In this document: positions 8,758 through 19,222 of the stretch, piece by piece | Numbering within the stretch: position 1 is the first letter of the stretch | Layout of the letters: every line of letters begins with the position of its first letter | Origin: Oricola sp. | GTDB lineage: Bacteria; Pseudomonadota; Alphaproteobacteria; Rhizobiales; Rhizobiaceae | Direction: 5' to 3' | DNA length: 64,000 bases | Assembly: GCF_022763245.1 (NCBI RefSeq) | Contig: NZ_JALEGV010000012.1 | Location: forward strand, 434,001-498,000 | Made by a program: the position numbers and the translations under genes | The notes under the pieces: model-generated | Seen by the model: the letters and a program-made list of their open reading frames with translations, nothing else | Told to the model about the DNA's origin: nothing | Databases searched by the model: none

Positions 8758-9082
8758 GTCGTGATCCGCCGCGTCGCCGCCGGCCATGGGCCGGCCCTTT
8801 CGGGCGGTGGATCAATTCGCGATGTCGCGCCGGCGTCCGGCCCTGGCTTCGGGCGCGCCGTCGTTCCGCGAGAGCATCGCGCATTATGGTAAATCAAAGC
8901 TTGCCGAACCCCGTTTTGCCGGCAGCATGATCCGCACGGGACCGACTCGACCGATGAATGTGGCCTCGCCATGACGACGCGCTCACCGGCCCGCATCTGT
9001 GGCCATTTGCCGCGATCTCTGTCCACCGCCACGCGCCCCGCCCCTAGACTGGCCGGGACTTTGACCGCAACGGAACAGGCGC
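8758..9082. other. Divergent intergenic region
   Basis: About 325 bases between the leftward DUF2778 gene and a rightward hypothetical gene. A possible -10 element CATAAT for the leftward gene lies at 8888-8883. I see no repeat, operator or small gene. Confidence 0.35.
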
Positions 9083-9919
9083 ATGGATTGGGAAAGGGCC
9101 GTCGACCGCAATCGCGAGGCGCTTCTGCGCATCGTCGCGCTGCTGGTCGCCATGACCGGGCTCGACGAGAGCGCCCTGGCGGCGACGCTGACACGCGCCC
9201 GCAAGAAGACCGTCCTGCGCATCCTGCGCCCGGCCGAATCCGCCGTCCGCCGCCTGATCGTGCTCGCCGCCCACGGGCTGGTCGCGACGGTCCGCAAGGC
9301 GGCCACATCGGCGCGAACGACCGGCCGCGTCGCCAGGCAGACCTCGGCAAGGCAGACCTCGCCAACGCCTCCATCCGCGCAAACGGCAAGCCGGGAGACG
9401 CCCGGCGACACGGGGCTCGTCGTGACGATCCGGCCGCGCGGCGAGCCCGAACCCGTCGATCCGCGCGCCAAGGCCCGCAAGGGTCACCGGCAACCGGCCC
9501 GGCCGAGCACCGCCCCGGCCGCGCCAGGCCTGCCGCTGCTCGACCCGCTGAAGCGCTTTTCCTCGCACCCGTTCCGGCTTCGCCCGCGGAGCTATCCGCG
9601 TGTCACCGTGCTCGGCTGGTCCGAGCCGCGCCCGATCCCCGAACACTGGATCCCGTCACCGGACGATCTCCTGGACGCGGCATCCGTCTGCCGCCGCATC
9701 ACCGCGTTGCGGCGCGTTCTGGGCGACCTGCCCGCGCAGGCCCGGAGGCTCGCCCGTTGGCGCGCCCGCACCGACCATGGCGAAGGGCCGCGCCGCTTCT
9801 CGCCGATGCGCGCCGGCCGCCCGCCGGGCCACCGCGTCCGCGCCCTGCATCGGGCCGACGACATCCTGCGCGAATGCCACGCCCTGGCGCGCGCGCTCGA
9901 GCGCCACGACACGTCGTGA
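9083..9919 (+). CDS. Conserved-looking hypothetical protein, Arg/Pro-rich
   Basis: 278 residues, function not recognised. Residues ~1-70 contain two moderately hydrophobic amphipathic segments (EALLRIVALLVAMTGL and RLIVLAAHGLVATV). A Ser/Thr/Pro/Arg-rich linker spans ~75-165. The C-terminal ~110 residues are basic and helical with many Arg and His (RARTDHGEGPRR, ALHRADDILRECHALARAL). No signal peptide is evident. The strong codon bias and the lack of a better frame argue that it is real. It stands alone between a divergent envelope gene and a convergent oxidoreductase. Confidence 0.6.
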   Translation: MDWERAVDRNREALLRIVALLVAMTGLDESALAATLTRARKKTVLRILRPAESAVRRLIVLAAHGLVATVRKAATSARTTGRVARQTSARQTSPTPPSAQTASRETPGDTGLVVTIRPRGEPEPVDPRAKARKGHRQPARPSTAPAAPGLPLLDPLKRFSSHPFRLRPRSYPRVTVLGWSEPRPIPEHWIPSPDDLLDAASVCRRITALRRVLGDLPAQARRLARWRARTDHGEGPRRFSPMRAGRPPGHRVRALHRADDILRECHALARALERHDTS

Positions 9920-9939
9920 CCGCTGCTTCACTGCAATGG

Positions 9940-9960
9940 CCTGACAATCCGCCTGTCAGG
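9940..9960. terminator. Stem-loop between convergent genes
   Basis: Perfect 7-bp stem CCTGACA / TGTCAGG with a 7-base loop, placed between two convergent stop codons. There is no T-tract, so it may be a weak terminator or a 3'-end stabiliser. Confidence 0.4.
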
Positions 9961-9991
9961 GGCAAGCGCGGAGACGCGCCCGCGCGGCCGT

Positions 9992-10984
9992 TCACCCCAC
10001 ATCCAGCACGATCTTGCCGATGTGGCTTCCTTCCTCCATGCGCTCATGCGCCCGCCACGCTTCGCTGAGCGGATAGATCAGGTCCATCACCGGCTGCACC
10101 TTGCGGTCGGCCAGAAGCGGCCAGACCTTGTCCAGCAGGTCGGCGGCCAGCGCCGCCTTGAACTCCACAGAGCGCGCCCGGAGCGTCGAGCCGGTATGGG
10201 TCAGCCGCTTGACCATCAGCAGCGTGAAATTCGCCTCCGTCTTGGCCCCGCCCAGAAAGGCGATCTGCACGATGCGCCCCTCCACCGCCGCCGCCTTGTA
10301 GTTGCGGGTGATATAGTCGCCGCCGACCATGTCGAGGATCACCTCGGCGCCCTTGCCGTCGGTCACCTCCTTCGTCACCTCGACGAAGTCCTCCTCGCGG
10401 TAATTGATCGCCCGGTCGGCCCCGAGCTTCTCGCAGACCGCGCATTTGTCGGCGCTGCCCGCCGTCGCGATCACCGTCGCGCCGAAGGCCTTGGCGAGCT
10501 GGATCGCGGTCGTGCCGATGCCCGACGTGCCGCCATGCACCAGAAGTGTCTCGCCCGGCTGCAGCCCGCCGCGCTGGAACACGTTGTGCCAGACGGTGAA
10601 ATAGGTCTCCGGCACGGCCGCCGCCTCGGAAAAGGTGAAGCCGCCCGGCACCGGCAGCGCGTTCGTCTCGTGAACGGTGGCGAATTCGGCATAGCCCCCG
10701 CCCGGCAGAAGCGCGCAGACCGCGTCGCCGACCGCAAAGCGCGACGCCCCCGGCCCCAGCGCCTCGACCGTGCCGGAAACCTCCAGCCCCGGAATGTCCG
10801 GCGCGCCCGGCGGCGGCGGATAGGAGCCCATGCGCTGCAGCACGTCCGGGCGGTTCACGCCGGCGCATTTCACCCGCAGCAGCATTTCGCCGGGCCCCGG
10901 TTCCGGCACGGGCCGCTCCGTCATCCGAAGCGCGCGCGGTCCGCCGGGTTCCGCGATCTCGATCGCCTTCATCGTCTCAGTCAT
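9992..10984 (-). CDS. NAD(P)H-quinone oxidoreductase, PIG3/zinc-free MDR family
   Basis: 330 residues of the medium-chain dehydrogenase superfamily, quinone-oxidoreductase branch. The N-terminal GroES-like part (CAGVNRPDVLQRMGSYPPPPG) shows the Asn-Arg-Pro-Asp pattern of PIG3-type enzymes and lacks the catalytic zinc ligands. The nucleotide-binding motif GGTSGIGTTAIQLAK is near residue 150. Predicted to reduce quinones with NAD(P)H in the cytoplasm. The start at 10984 (MTETMKAI) is chosen over an in-frame upstream ATG because it follows GGCAGGA and matches the family N-terminus. It is divergent from the DUF1192 gene. Confidence 0.85.
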   Translation of the reverse strand: MTETMKAIEIAEPGGPRALRMTERPVPEPGPGEMLLRVKCAGVNRPDVLQRMGSYPPPPGAPDIPGLEVSGTVEALGPGASRFAVGDAVCALLPGGGYAEFATVHETNALPVPGGFTFSEAAAVPETYFTVWHNVFQRGGLQPGETLLVHGGTSGIGTTAIQLAKAFGATVIATAGSADKCAVCEKLGADRAINYREEDFVEVTKEVTDGKGAEVILDMVGGDYITRNYKAAAVEGRIVQIAFLGGAKTEANFTLLMVKRLTHTGSTLRARSVEFKAALAADLLDKVWPLLADRKVQPVMDLIYPLSEAWRAHERMEEGSHIGKIVLDVG

Positions 10985-11055
10985 GGTCCTGCCTTTTCTC
11001 GATGCGCGCGCGACTGTAGGGTCGCTTTCCCGGGGCGGCAACTGTGGAGGCGACG

Positions 11056-11238
11056 ATGGACGAAGACCTGCCGAAACCAAAACCCACCTACCAGCTCGGC
11101 CAGGACCTGGCGCTGATGTCGGCCGACGAATTGAGCGAAACCATCGCGGCGCTGCGCGACGAGATCGCCCGGCTGGAAACGGAATTGGCCGCTAAATCGG
11201 CGAGCCGCAACGCCGCCGAGGCCTTCTTCAAGCGCTGA
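11056..11238 (+). CDS. DUF1192 small protein
   Basis: A 60-residue acidic protein with a short N-terminal Pro/Tyr-containing leader and a helical, coiled-coil-like C-terminal half (ELSETIAALRDEIARLETEL). It matches the DUF1192 family, which is common beside rcdA and rpmE in Hyphomicrobiales. A strong GGAGG with a 5-base gap decides the ATG at 11056 over an upstream GTG. Function unknown. A role as a small adaptor or structural protein is only inference from size and helix content. Confidence 0.8.
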   Translation: MDEDLPKPKPTYQLGQDLALMSADELSETIAALRDEIARLETELAAKSASRNAAEAFFKR

Positions 11239-11339
11239 CGCGGTTCGGCATCCGGTTCCCCGCCTTGTCCCGAAAACTGGCGAAACGGCAGGAATTCGCA
11301 ATTCCGTTAACCCGCTGTTAGCCTTTACGTGGTGTTACT

Positions 11340-11446
11340 AAGACTGTTCGGATTCGTCCGGACTCAAGCGAAGTGACCTCGTCGCTTTGTTTGACGCCTC
11401 CCTGTTTTAACTCCTGAGAGCTGCTTTTCTGCGGCTCTTTTTTTTT
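11340..11446 (+). ncRNA. Candidate three-hairpin small RNA
   Basis: There is no coding gene here, yet a strong intrinsic terminator is present. Reading rightward: hairpin 1 is GTTCGGA-TTCG-TCCGGAC (11346-11363, UUCG tetraloop); hairpin 2 is AAGCGA...TCGCTT (11366-11387); a single-stranded segment contains CCTCCCT (11397-11403, complementary to ribosome-binding sites); hairpin 3 is GAGCTGC-TTTTCT-GCGGCTC (11418-11437) followed by nine T. This architecture matches Hfq-type alphaproteobacterial trans-acting sRNAs with anti-SD motifs, such as the alpha-r8/MmgR type. I cannot assign a named family. The 5' end is estimated: a weak promoter match lies at about 11306-11335. RNA-seq or a covariance search would settle it. 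Confidence 0.6.
11418..11446 (+). terminator. Rho-independent terminator of the candidate sRNA
   Basis: A 7-bp stem (one G-U pair) with a 6-base loop is followed by nine consecutive T. It lies 180 bases beyond the DUF1192 stop, after a structured non-coding stretch. Confidence 0.85.
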
Positions 11447-11624
11447 GCGCGCGCTGACCCGTTTCGGGAACGGCCTTCCGGAGCGCGTTAACCTTGCATT
11501 AAGCATGTTGTTGCGCTGGCCTGTGGACATGCTCAATATGCCGATGTGCGCAAGCGTCGGCGCACCTACGAACATAACCGCGTAGCGGCGCTGAAATGTG
11601 CGGGAAGTCGGGCAGGAATCGAGT

Positions 11625-12152
11625 ATGTCGGAAGTGAGCAAGCGGCCCAACACGATCAGCTTCATCGAGCGCAAGGCCACATCGACCGCGTTCAAGAAGC
11701 TCTATGCCGACGGCATGAGCCTGGTCGAGGAAACGGCAGCCTATCTCGATGGCGAGGGCCGTACCGAAGCCAAGCGCCTCGGCCGCGTCGCCGCGACGCT
11801 CTATGCGGCCGAATCGATGCGCCTGACCACGAGGCTGATGCAGATCGCCTCCTGGCTGCTTCTCCAGCGCGCCCTGAATTCAGGCGAGATGAGCCGCGAC
11901 CAGATGCTTCTCGAAAAGAAGAAGATCCGCCTCGACACGGCCTCGGCCAAGACGTCCGCCAACGCCTGGAACGAACTGCCCGAATCCTTCCGTCTGCTGG
12001 TCAACCGGTCGCTGCGCCTGCAGAACTACGTGCAGCGCCTCGACCAGGACCTCTTCTCCGAAAATCCCGCGGCCACCATGGTCGAACCGTCCGACGACAA
12101 TCCCGTCGGTTCGCAGATCGAATTGCTGCGCACGGCCTTCGCCGCGCGCTGA
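11625..12152 (+). CDS. rcdA: RcdA, protease adaptor for CtrA degradation (DUF1465)
   Basis: 175 residues matching the DUF1465/RcdA family (TISFIERKATSTAFKKLYADG near the N-terminus, then the helical bundle LYAAESMRLTTRLMQIASWLL). In Caulobacter, RcdA works with CpdR and PopA to deliver CtrA and other substrates to ClpXP during the cell cycle. The C-terminal tail is acidic and probably disordered (ENPAATMVEPSDDN). The ATG at 11625 follows AGGA with an acceptable gap. It is convergent with rpmE across a shared terminator. Function rests on family knowledge. Confidence 0.85.
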   Translation: MSEVSKRPNTISFIERKATSTAFKKLYADGMSLVEETAAYLDGEGRTEAKRLGRVAATLYAAESMRLTTRLMQIASWLLLQRALNSGEMSRDQMLLEKKKIRLDTASAKTSANAWNELPESFRLLVNRSLRLQNYVQRLDQDLFSENPAATMVEPSDDNPVGSQIELLRTAFAAR

Positions 12153-12174
12153 CGCCGCAGCGAAACTCCGGACA

Positions 12175-12208
12175 CAAAAAAGCCCGGGCGGCGCGCCCGG
12201 GCTTTTTC
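12175..12208. terminator. Bidirectional terminator between rcdA and rpmE
   Basis: The stem AAAAAGCCCGGGCG / CGCCCGGGCTTTTT with a very small loop, flanked by A-run and T-run, serves both convergent genes. Confidence 0.9.
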
Positions 12209-12231
12209 GTTGTCTGCGATCTGCGAAGCGG

Positions 12232-12453
12232 TCAGATGCCGAGGCCTTCGTAACGCTTCTTGAACTTGGAGACGCGGCCGCCGCGGTCGAGCAGGTTCTG
12301 CTGGCCGCCGGTCCAGGCCGGGTGCGACTTGGAGTCGATGTCGAGGTTGAGGGTCTCGCCCTCGGAACCCCAGGTCGAACGGGTCATGTATTCGGTGCCG
12401 TCGGTCATGACCACTTTGATCATGTGGTACTCGGGATGGATGTCAGCCTTCAT
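12232..12453 (-). CDS. rpmE: 50S ribosomal protein L31
   Basis: 73 residues, the normal size, with the L31 signatures [17 protein letters not shown] and SHPAWTGG. It has no cysteine, so it is the zinc-free (C-) form usual in this order. A 5' leader of about 100 bases contains two hairpins, the nearer of which includes the ribosome-binding region. Confidence 0.95.
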   Translation of the reverse strand: MKADIHPEYHMIKVVMTDGTEYMTRSTWGSEGETLNLDIDSKSHPAWTGGQQNLLDRGGRVSKFKKRYEGLGI

Positions 12454-12560
12454 TGTCTCTGTCCTGCCTTGCGGGCGGGCAGGCGGACGCTGTCTTCGTC
12501 CTTGTCCCGCGCCGGTCTGAAATCACGAAAGCCGTGCGCCATTTGGCCACGGCTTCCCAA
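12454..12560 (-). promoter_or_regulatory. Possible structured leader of rpmE
   Basis: Two hairpins precede the rpmE start on the leftward strand. The distal one is AAGCCGTG / CACGGCTT (12529-12555, 8 bp). The proximal one is CCTGCC / GGCAGG (12463-12483), whose right arm overlaps the GGCAGGA that could act as ribosome site. This is the layout expected for ribosomal-protein feedback, but no such leader is assigned here. Confidence 0.4.
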
Positions 12561-12664
12561 AAAGATGCGCAGCCTATACATCAGCCGGGCGAGAAGCTCA
12601 AGACCGGCAATTGAGACAAACCAGACCGGCGGTGGCCGGCAGCAATACGGAACTGCGAGACCCC

Positions 12665-14479
<1,815 letters not shown>

Positions 14480-14494
14480 GCCGGACCGTCCCGG

Positions 14495-15526
14495 TCAGCG
14501 CTCGGTAAGCTTCAGCTCGATGCGGCGGTTGCGGTCTCGCGCCTCCGGCGTGTCGGCCGGATCCAGCGGCTGATACTCGCCGAAGCCCGCTGCGACCAGC
14601 CGCTCCGGCGGCACGCCCTGCGAGATCAGATATTTGACGACCGACGTGGCGCGCGCGCTCGACAGTTCCCAGTTGTCGGCGAAACGGCCCGTGCCCGAAA
14701 CCGGCACGTTGTCGGTGTGCCCGTCGACGCGCAGAACCCAGTTGATTTCCCCGGGGATCTCGCCTCCGAGCTCGATCAGCGCCGCGGCAAGCTTGGCCAT
14801 TTCGGTCGCGCCGGCCGGATTGAGATCCGCCGAGCCCGACGGGAACAGCACTTCCGACTGAAACACGAACCGGTCGCCGACGATGCGGATGTTCTCGCGG
14901 TCGGAGAGGATCTCGCGCAGCCGGCCGAAGAAGTCCGACCGGTAGCGGTTGAGTTCCTGTACCCGCTGCGCAAGCGCGACATTCAGCCGCCGGCCGAGAT
15001 CGGCGATCTTGGCATTGGACTCTCGGTCGCGCTCCTCGGACACCTCCAGCGCGTCCTCCAGCGCGGCGATCTGCTGGCGCAGCGCCAGGATCTGCCGGTT
15101 GAGCAGTTCGACCTGGCTCAGCGCCCGCTGGCTGATCGCGCGCTCGTCGCCCAGCGCGGCTTCCAGGTCGCCGATCTGGCTCTGCGCCGCCTCGCTCTCG
15201 CCGCTGCCGGCCGCAAGCAGGCTTTCCAGCCGCGACCGTTCGGCTTCCGCCGCCGACAGCGAAGCCTGCAACGCCAGCAACTGGTCCTCGGCATCCTGCC
15301 GGTTGCTGCGCTCAAGCGCGAGCAGTTGCGTCAGCTCGTTGATCTGCGAGTTCAGCCGGTTGAGCACGGCGTCCTTGCCGGAAATCTCCTGGCTCAACAG
15401 GAACTGTGCCAGCACGAAGACCGACAACAGGAACATGATCGCAAGGAGCAGCGTCGCCATGGCGTCGACGAAGCCCGGCCAGTAATCGACTCGCCTGTCG
15501 CTGCGGCGGTTCCGCGCCAGAGCCAC
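14495..15526 (-). CDS. MotB/OmpA-like peptidoglycan-binding membrane protein
   Basis: 343 residues. One N-terminal membrane helix (WPGFVDAMATLLLAIMFLLS) carries an Asp (FVDAM) at the position used by MotB/ExbD/TolR proton channels. A long coiled coil (~45-190) and a C-terminal OmpA domain (~215-343; LRVDGHTDNVP, RNRRIELK) follow. It starts at a GTG two bases after the MotA-like stop, so the two genes are translationally coupled and probably form one proton-driven stator-like complex anchored to peptidoglycan. No flagellar genes are nearby, so a flagellar role is unlikely. The function of this conserved pair is unknown to me. Confidence 0.8.
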   Translation of the reverse strand: MALARNRRSDRRVDYWPGFVDAMATLLLAIMFLLSVFVLAQFLLSQEISGKDAVLNRLNSQINELTQLLALERSNRQDAEDQLLALQASLSAAEAERSRLESLLAAGSGESEAAQSQIGDLEAALGDERAISQRALSQVELLNRQILALRQQIAALEDALEVSEERDRESNAKIADLGRRLNVALAQRVQELNRYRSDFFGRLREILSDRENIRIVGDRFVFQSEVLFPSGSADLNPAGATEMAKLAAALIELGGEIPGEINWVLRVDGHTDNVPVSGTGRFADNWELSSARATSVVKYLISQGVPPERLVAAGFGEYQPLDPADTPEARDRNRRIELKLTER

Positions 15527-15528
15527 GG

Positions 15529-16566
15529 CTATCTGCCCCCGTCATTCTTTTCGATGGCCGCGCTCAATCGGTCCAGCGTCCTACGGATCGCCTTCTGCTC
15601 CTCGGATTGCGATTCCACCCAGTCGCGCATCATCTGCTGTTCGGAGCGCATGTTGCGCACCAGCCCCTGGATACCCTCGGCCAGATTGGCCATCGCGGCG
15701 GTGGCCCGCTGATTGCCGCCCGCCCCGCTCTGCATCGATTTCAGCGCTTCGGCGACCGTCTTCATGTCGGCGCTGGTGTCGGCGCCGGCCCGCAGGCTGG
15801 GCACGCCGGATTGCAGGTCGGTCACGGACGAGAGCCAGTTTTCCAGCTCCGTGTAGAAACGGTTCTGCGCCCGGCCAGCCTGCAGGTCGAGAAAGCCCAG
15901 CACCAGCGATCCGGACAGGCCGAACAGCGAGGACGAGAACGCCGTGCCCATGCCTTCCAGCGGCGCGTTCAGGCCGGCCTTCAAGGCGTCGAGAATGTCG
16001 TTGGCGTCGCCCGCGCCCGGATCGAGCGACTGGATCGTCGCGCCGATCGATCCGATCGTCTGCAACAGGCCCCAGAAGGTGCCGAGCAGGCCGAGGAAAA
16101 CCAGAAGGCCCGTCAGGTAGCGGGAGATGTCGCGCTGCTCGTCGAGGCGCGTGGCGATGGAATCGAGGATCGTGCGCGTTGAAAGTGTGGAGAGCGACCG
16201 CGCTTCGTGCCGGCTCAGAAGCGCACGCATCGGCGCGAGCAGCACAGGATCGCGCCGCGCCGCCATCAGCGCGTCGCCGGACCGGTAGGTGTTCACCCAG
16301 CCGACCTCGCGAAACAACCCGATAACCTGCTGGAAAACGAGGATGATGCCGACGAAGAGAACGCCGAAGATCAGCCCGTTCAGCCCCGGATTGCTCATGA
16401 AGGCCGTCGAGATGTGCCGGAACAGGATCGCCGCAACGAAGCCGACGATCACCAGGAAGATGATCATCGATAGAAGGAAGACTTGCGGGTTGGACAAGCG
16501 GTTGGGATCGAACCGGCCCTGCGGCGGGACGGTCGCGCCGTCCTGTTCCGTATCATCCATGCTCAT
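15529..16566 (-). CDS. MotA/TolQ/ExbB-type proton channel protein
   Basis: 345 residues with four hydrophobic segments: VFLLSMIIFLVIVGF (~28), GLIFGVLFVGIILVF (~62), LLVFLGLLGTFWGLLQTIG (~153) and SSLFGLSGSLVLGFLD (~210). The last two form the MotA/ExbB channel signature. A cytoplasmic linker and a helical tail follow. First gene of a two-gene operon with the MotB/OmpA-like protein. Likely forms the pentameric ring of a proton-powered envelope machine. Zorya defence also uses MotA/B homologues, but its other components are absent here. Confidence 0.8.
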   Translation of the reverse strand: MSMDDTEQDGATVPPQGRFDPNRLSNPQVFLLSMIIFLVIVGFVAAILFRHISTAFMSNPGLNGLIFGVLFVGIILVFQQVIGLFREVGWVNTYRSGDALMAARRDPVLLAPMRALLSRHEARSLSTLSTRTILDSIATRLDEQRDISRYLTGLLVFLGLLGTFWGLLQTIGSIGATIQSLDPGAGDANDILDALKAGLNAPLEGMGTAFSSSLFGLSGSLVLGFLDLQAGRAQNRFYTELENWLSSVTDLQSGVPSLRAGADTSADMKTVAEALKSMQSGAGGNQRATAAMANLAEGIQGLVRNMRSEQQMMRDWVESQSEEQKAIRRTLDRLSAAIEKNDGGR

Positions 16567-16729
16567 TCCCGAATCCCTTTGGCATACGATCCCCTATGGA
16601 TAACGAGACCTTAGACGGAAAAATGGCATAATCAAATGACGGAACGGCGTCCAACGCCAACCGGCGGGAAGGATTCGGATAGCCGGTGCGCTGATCGATA
16701 TCCGGCGCGACAACGAGCGAACGGTCTCG

Positions 16730-17530
<801 letters not shown>

Positions 17531-17575
17531 GCCGCTCGTCCTTCAGATCGTGTGTCGAATATCCGCGGCGGACGG

Positions 17576-18139
17576 TCAGTCCGCGCGGCGAATGTAAGTG
17601 ATCTCGTTGGTGTCCACGAGGATCTTCTCGCCGGCCTCGATGAAGGGCGGCACCATCACGCGCACACCATTCTCCATGATTGCCGGCTTGTAGGAGGATG
17701 CCGCCGTCTGGCCCTTGACCACCGGGTCGGCCTCCACGATTTCGAGCACCACCTGGTCGGGCAACGAAACGCCGATCGGCCGGTCTTCGTGCAGTTCCAC
17801 CGTGACCGTCATGCCGTCCTGAAGGAAGGCGGCGCGATCGCCGACGAAGTCCTTCTGCAATTCGAGCTGCTCATAGGTCTCGTTGTCCATGAAGACCAGT
17901 GCGTCGCCCTGCTCGTAGAGGAACTGGAAATCCTTCTGCTCCAGACGCACGCGCTCCACGGTCTCGCTGGCGCGAAAGCGTTCGTTCAGCTTGGTGCCGT
18001 CGATCAGGTTCTTCAGTTCCACCTGGTTGAAAGCGCCGCCCTTGCCGGGTTTCACGGCGTTGCATTTCACAGCCGCCCAAAGCCCGCCATTGTGTTCGAT
18101 GACGTTGCCCGGCTTGATTTCGTTTCCGTTGATTTTCAT
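17576..18139 (-). CDS. efp: Translation elongation factor P
   Basis: 187 residues, standard EF-P length, three beta-barrel domains. The modifiable lysine is in KPGKGGAF near residue 34, the site that EpmA/EpmB lysinylate in many proteobacteria; no epmA or epmB is adjacent. EF-P relieves stalling at polyproline, which matters for the Pro-rich proteins seen in this window. The start at 18139 (MKINGNEIK) matches the family N-terminus, so the in-frame extension upstream is rejected. Confidence 0.95.
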   Translation of the reverse strand: MKINGNEIKPGNVIEHNGGLWAAVKCNAVKPGKGGAFNQVELKNLIDGTKLNERFRASETVERVRLEQKDFQFLYEQGDALVFMDNETYEQLELQKDFVGDRAAFLQDGMTVTVELHEDRPIGVSLPDQVVLEIVEADPVVKGQTAASSYKPAIMENGVRVMVPPFIEAGEKILVDTNEITYIRRAD

Positions 18140-18250
18140 GTGAGAGCACCGATTGTTGTCGCCCACCAGGGGGCCGCGTATTGGGGCGGTTCAAGACCAC
18201 ACTTGCGGCGATCTTTCAAGCTGCTTCGCCGCGCCGGCGGCGTGGAAGGT

Positions 18251-19222
18251 TCAGCGCAGGCGGTTGGCCCGATCGATGGCCGCGCGCCGCTCCTCCTCGG
18301 TCAACCCTTCCCAGAAGTCGTCCAGCGCTTCGTCGCGCAGCCCCGCGCGGCGCGTGACGACCACCCAGGCGGCGGCCTCCATTTCGTTCGGCTCCGTGCC
18401 GAGCCCGCCCCAATAGAGCTTCGCGACTTCCGCCTGCGCCGCGACATTGCCGGCGCGCGCCGCGCGGATCGTCCAGGCGAACGCCTTGTCGAGGTCGCGC
18501 ACCCCGCCGATGCCGTGCAGGTACCAGTTGCCGAGATCGAACTGCGCCGTATCGTAGTTCTGGCGCGCCGCCTTGATCAGCCATTCGCGGGCGGCAACCG
18601 GATCGGGCGCAACGCCGGCCGTGCCGTTGACCAGGAACTGGCTGACGGCATATTGCGCGTCGGCGATCCCCTGCTCGGCGGCCTTCAGGAAATAGGGATA
18701 GGCCTCCATCGTGGACCGGCTTCCGGGCCTCTGGTCGATCAGGAGCTGCGCGTAATTGAACTGCGCACTCGCGTTGCCGGAATCCGCCGCGGCCTTCATC
18801 AGCTTGCGCGCCTCGTCGATCGCCGCCGGATCGTTCTTCCTGTCCAGGAGGATCAGGGCATATTGCAGCTGCGCTTCCGCCACGCCCTGCCCGGCCGCCA
18901 GGCGATACCATTTGGCGGCTTCTTCCTTGTCGCGCGAGACGCCGAGACCGCGCGCATAGATTTCGGCCAGCAGCGTCTGCGCCGCCGGATCGCCCTGTTC
19001 GGCGCGCGGCAGGGCCAGGTTGCGGGCGGTCAGGTAGAGCCCGCGCTGATAGGCGCCGAAGGCCTCGTCGACGGGCTGGTTGCCGAAACGCGAGGGAGCG
19101 ATCTCCTCCGCGTCGAGCGTCTCCGGTCCGTCCGCCGCATAGACGGCGGGCGCGCACGCCACGGCGATCGCCACGAGAGCGGCGAGCCCGCGCCCGGCGC
19201 GCCTTGCGACTGCCATTGTCAT
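18251..19222 (-). CDS. Secreted Sel1/TPR-repeat protein
   Basis: 323 residues: signal peptide ~1-29 (cleavage near AVYA), then about six Sel1-like repeats (AAKWYRLAAGQGVAEAQLQYA, AYPYFLKAAEQGIADAQYAVS, AFAWTIRAARAGNVAAQAEVA). Sel1 repeats are protein-interaction scaffolds. The ATG overlaps the stop of the thiE-like gene as ATGA, indicating coupled translation. Its partner is unknown; this family has links to exopolysaccharide and envelope processes in other rhizobia. Confidence 0.82.
   Translation of the reverse strand: MTMAVARRAGRGLAALVAIAVACAPAVYAADGPETLDAEEIAPSRFGNQPVDEAFGAYQRGLYLTARNLALPRAEQGDPAAQTLLAEIYARGLGVSRDKEEAAKWYRLAAGQGVAEAQLQYALILLDRKNDPAAIDEARKLMKAAADSGNASAQFNYAQLLIDQRPGSRSTMEAYPYFLKAAEQGIADAQYAVSQFLVNGTAGVAPDPVAAREWLIKAARQNYDTAQFDLGNWYLHGIGGVRDLDKAFAWTIRAARAGNVAAQAEVAKLYWGGLGTEPNEMEAAAWVVVTRRAGLRDEALDDFWEGLTEEERRAAIDRANRLR

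Noticed and set aside
14495-16566. Zorya ZorA/ZorB anti-phage system
   Set aside because: The MotA/MotB-like pair matches in part, but ZorC/ZorD or ZorE genes are absent and the neighbours are housekeeping.
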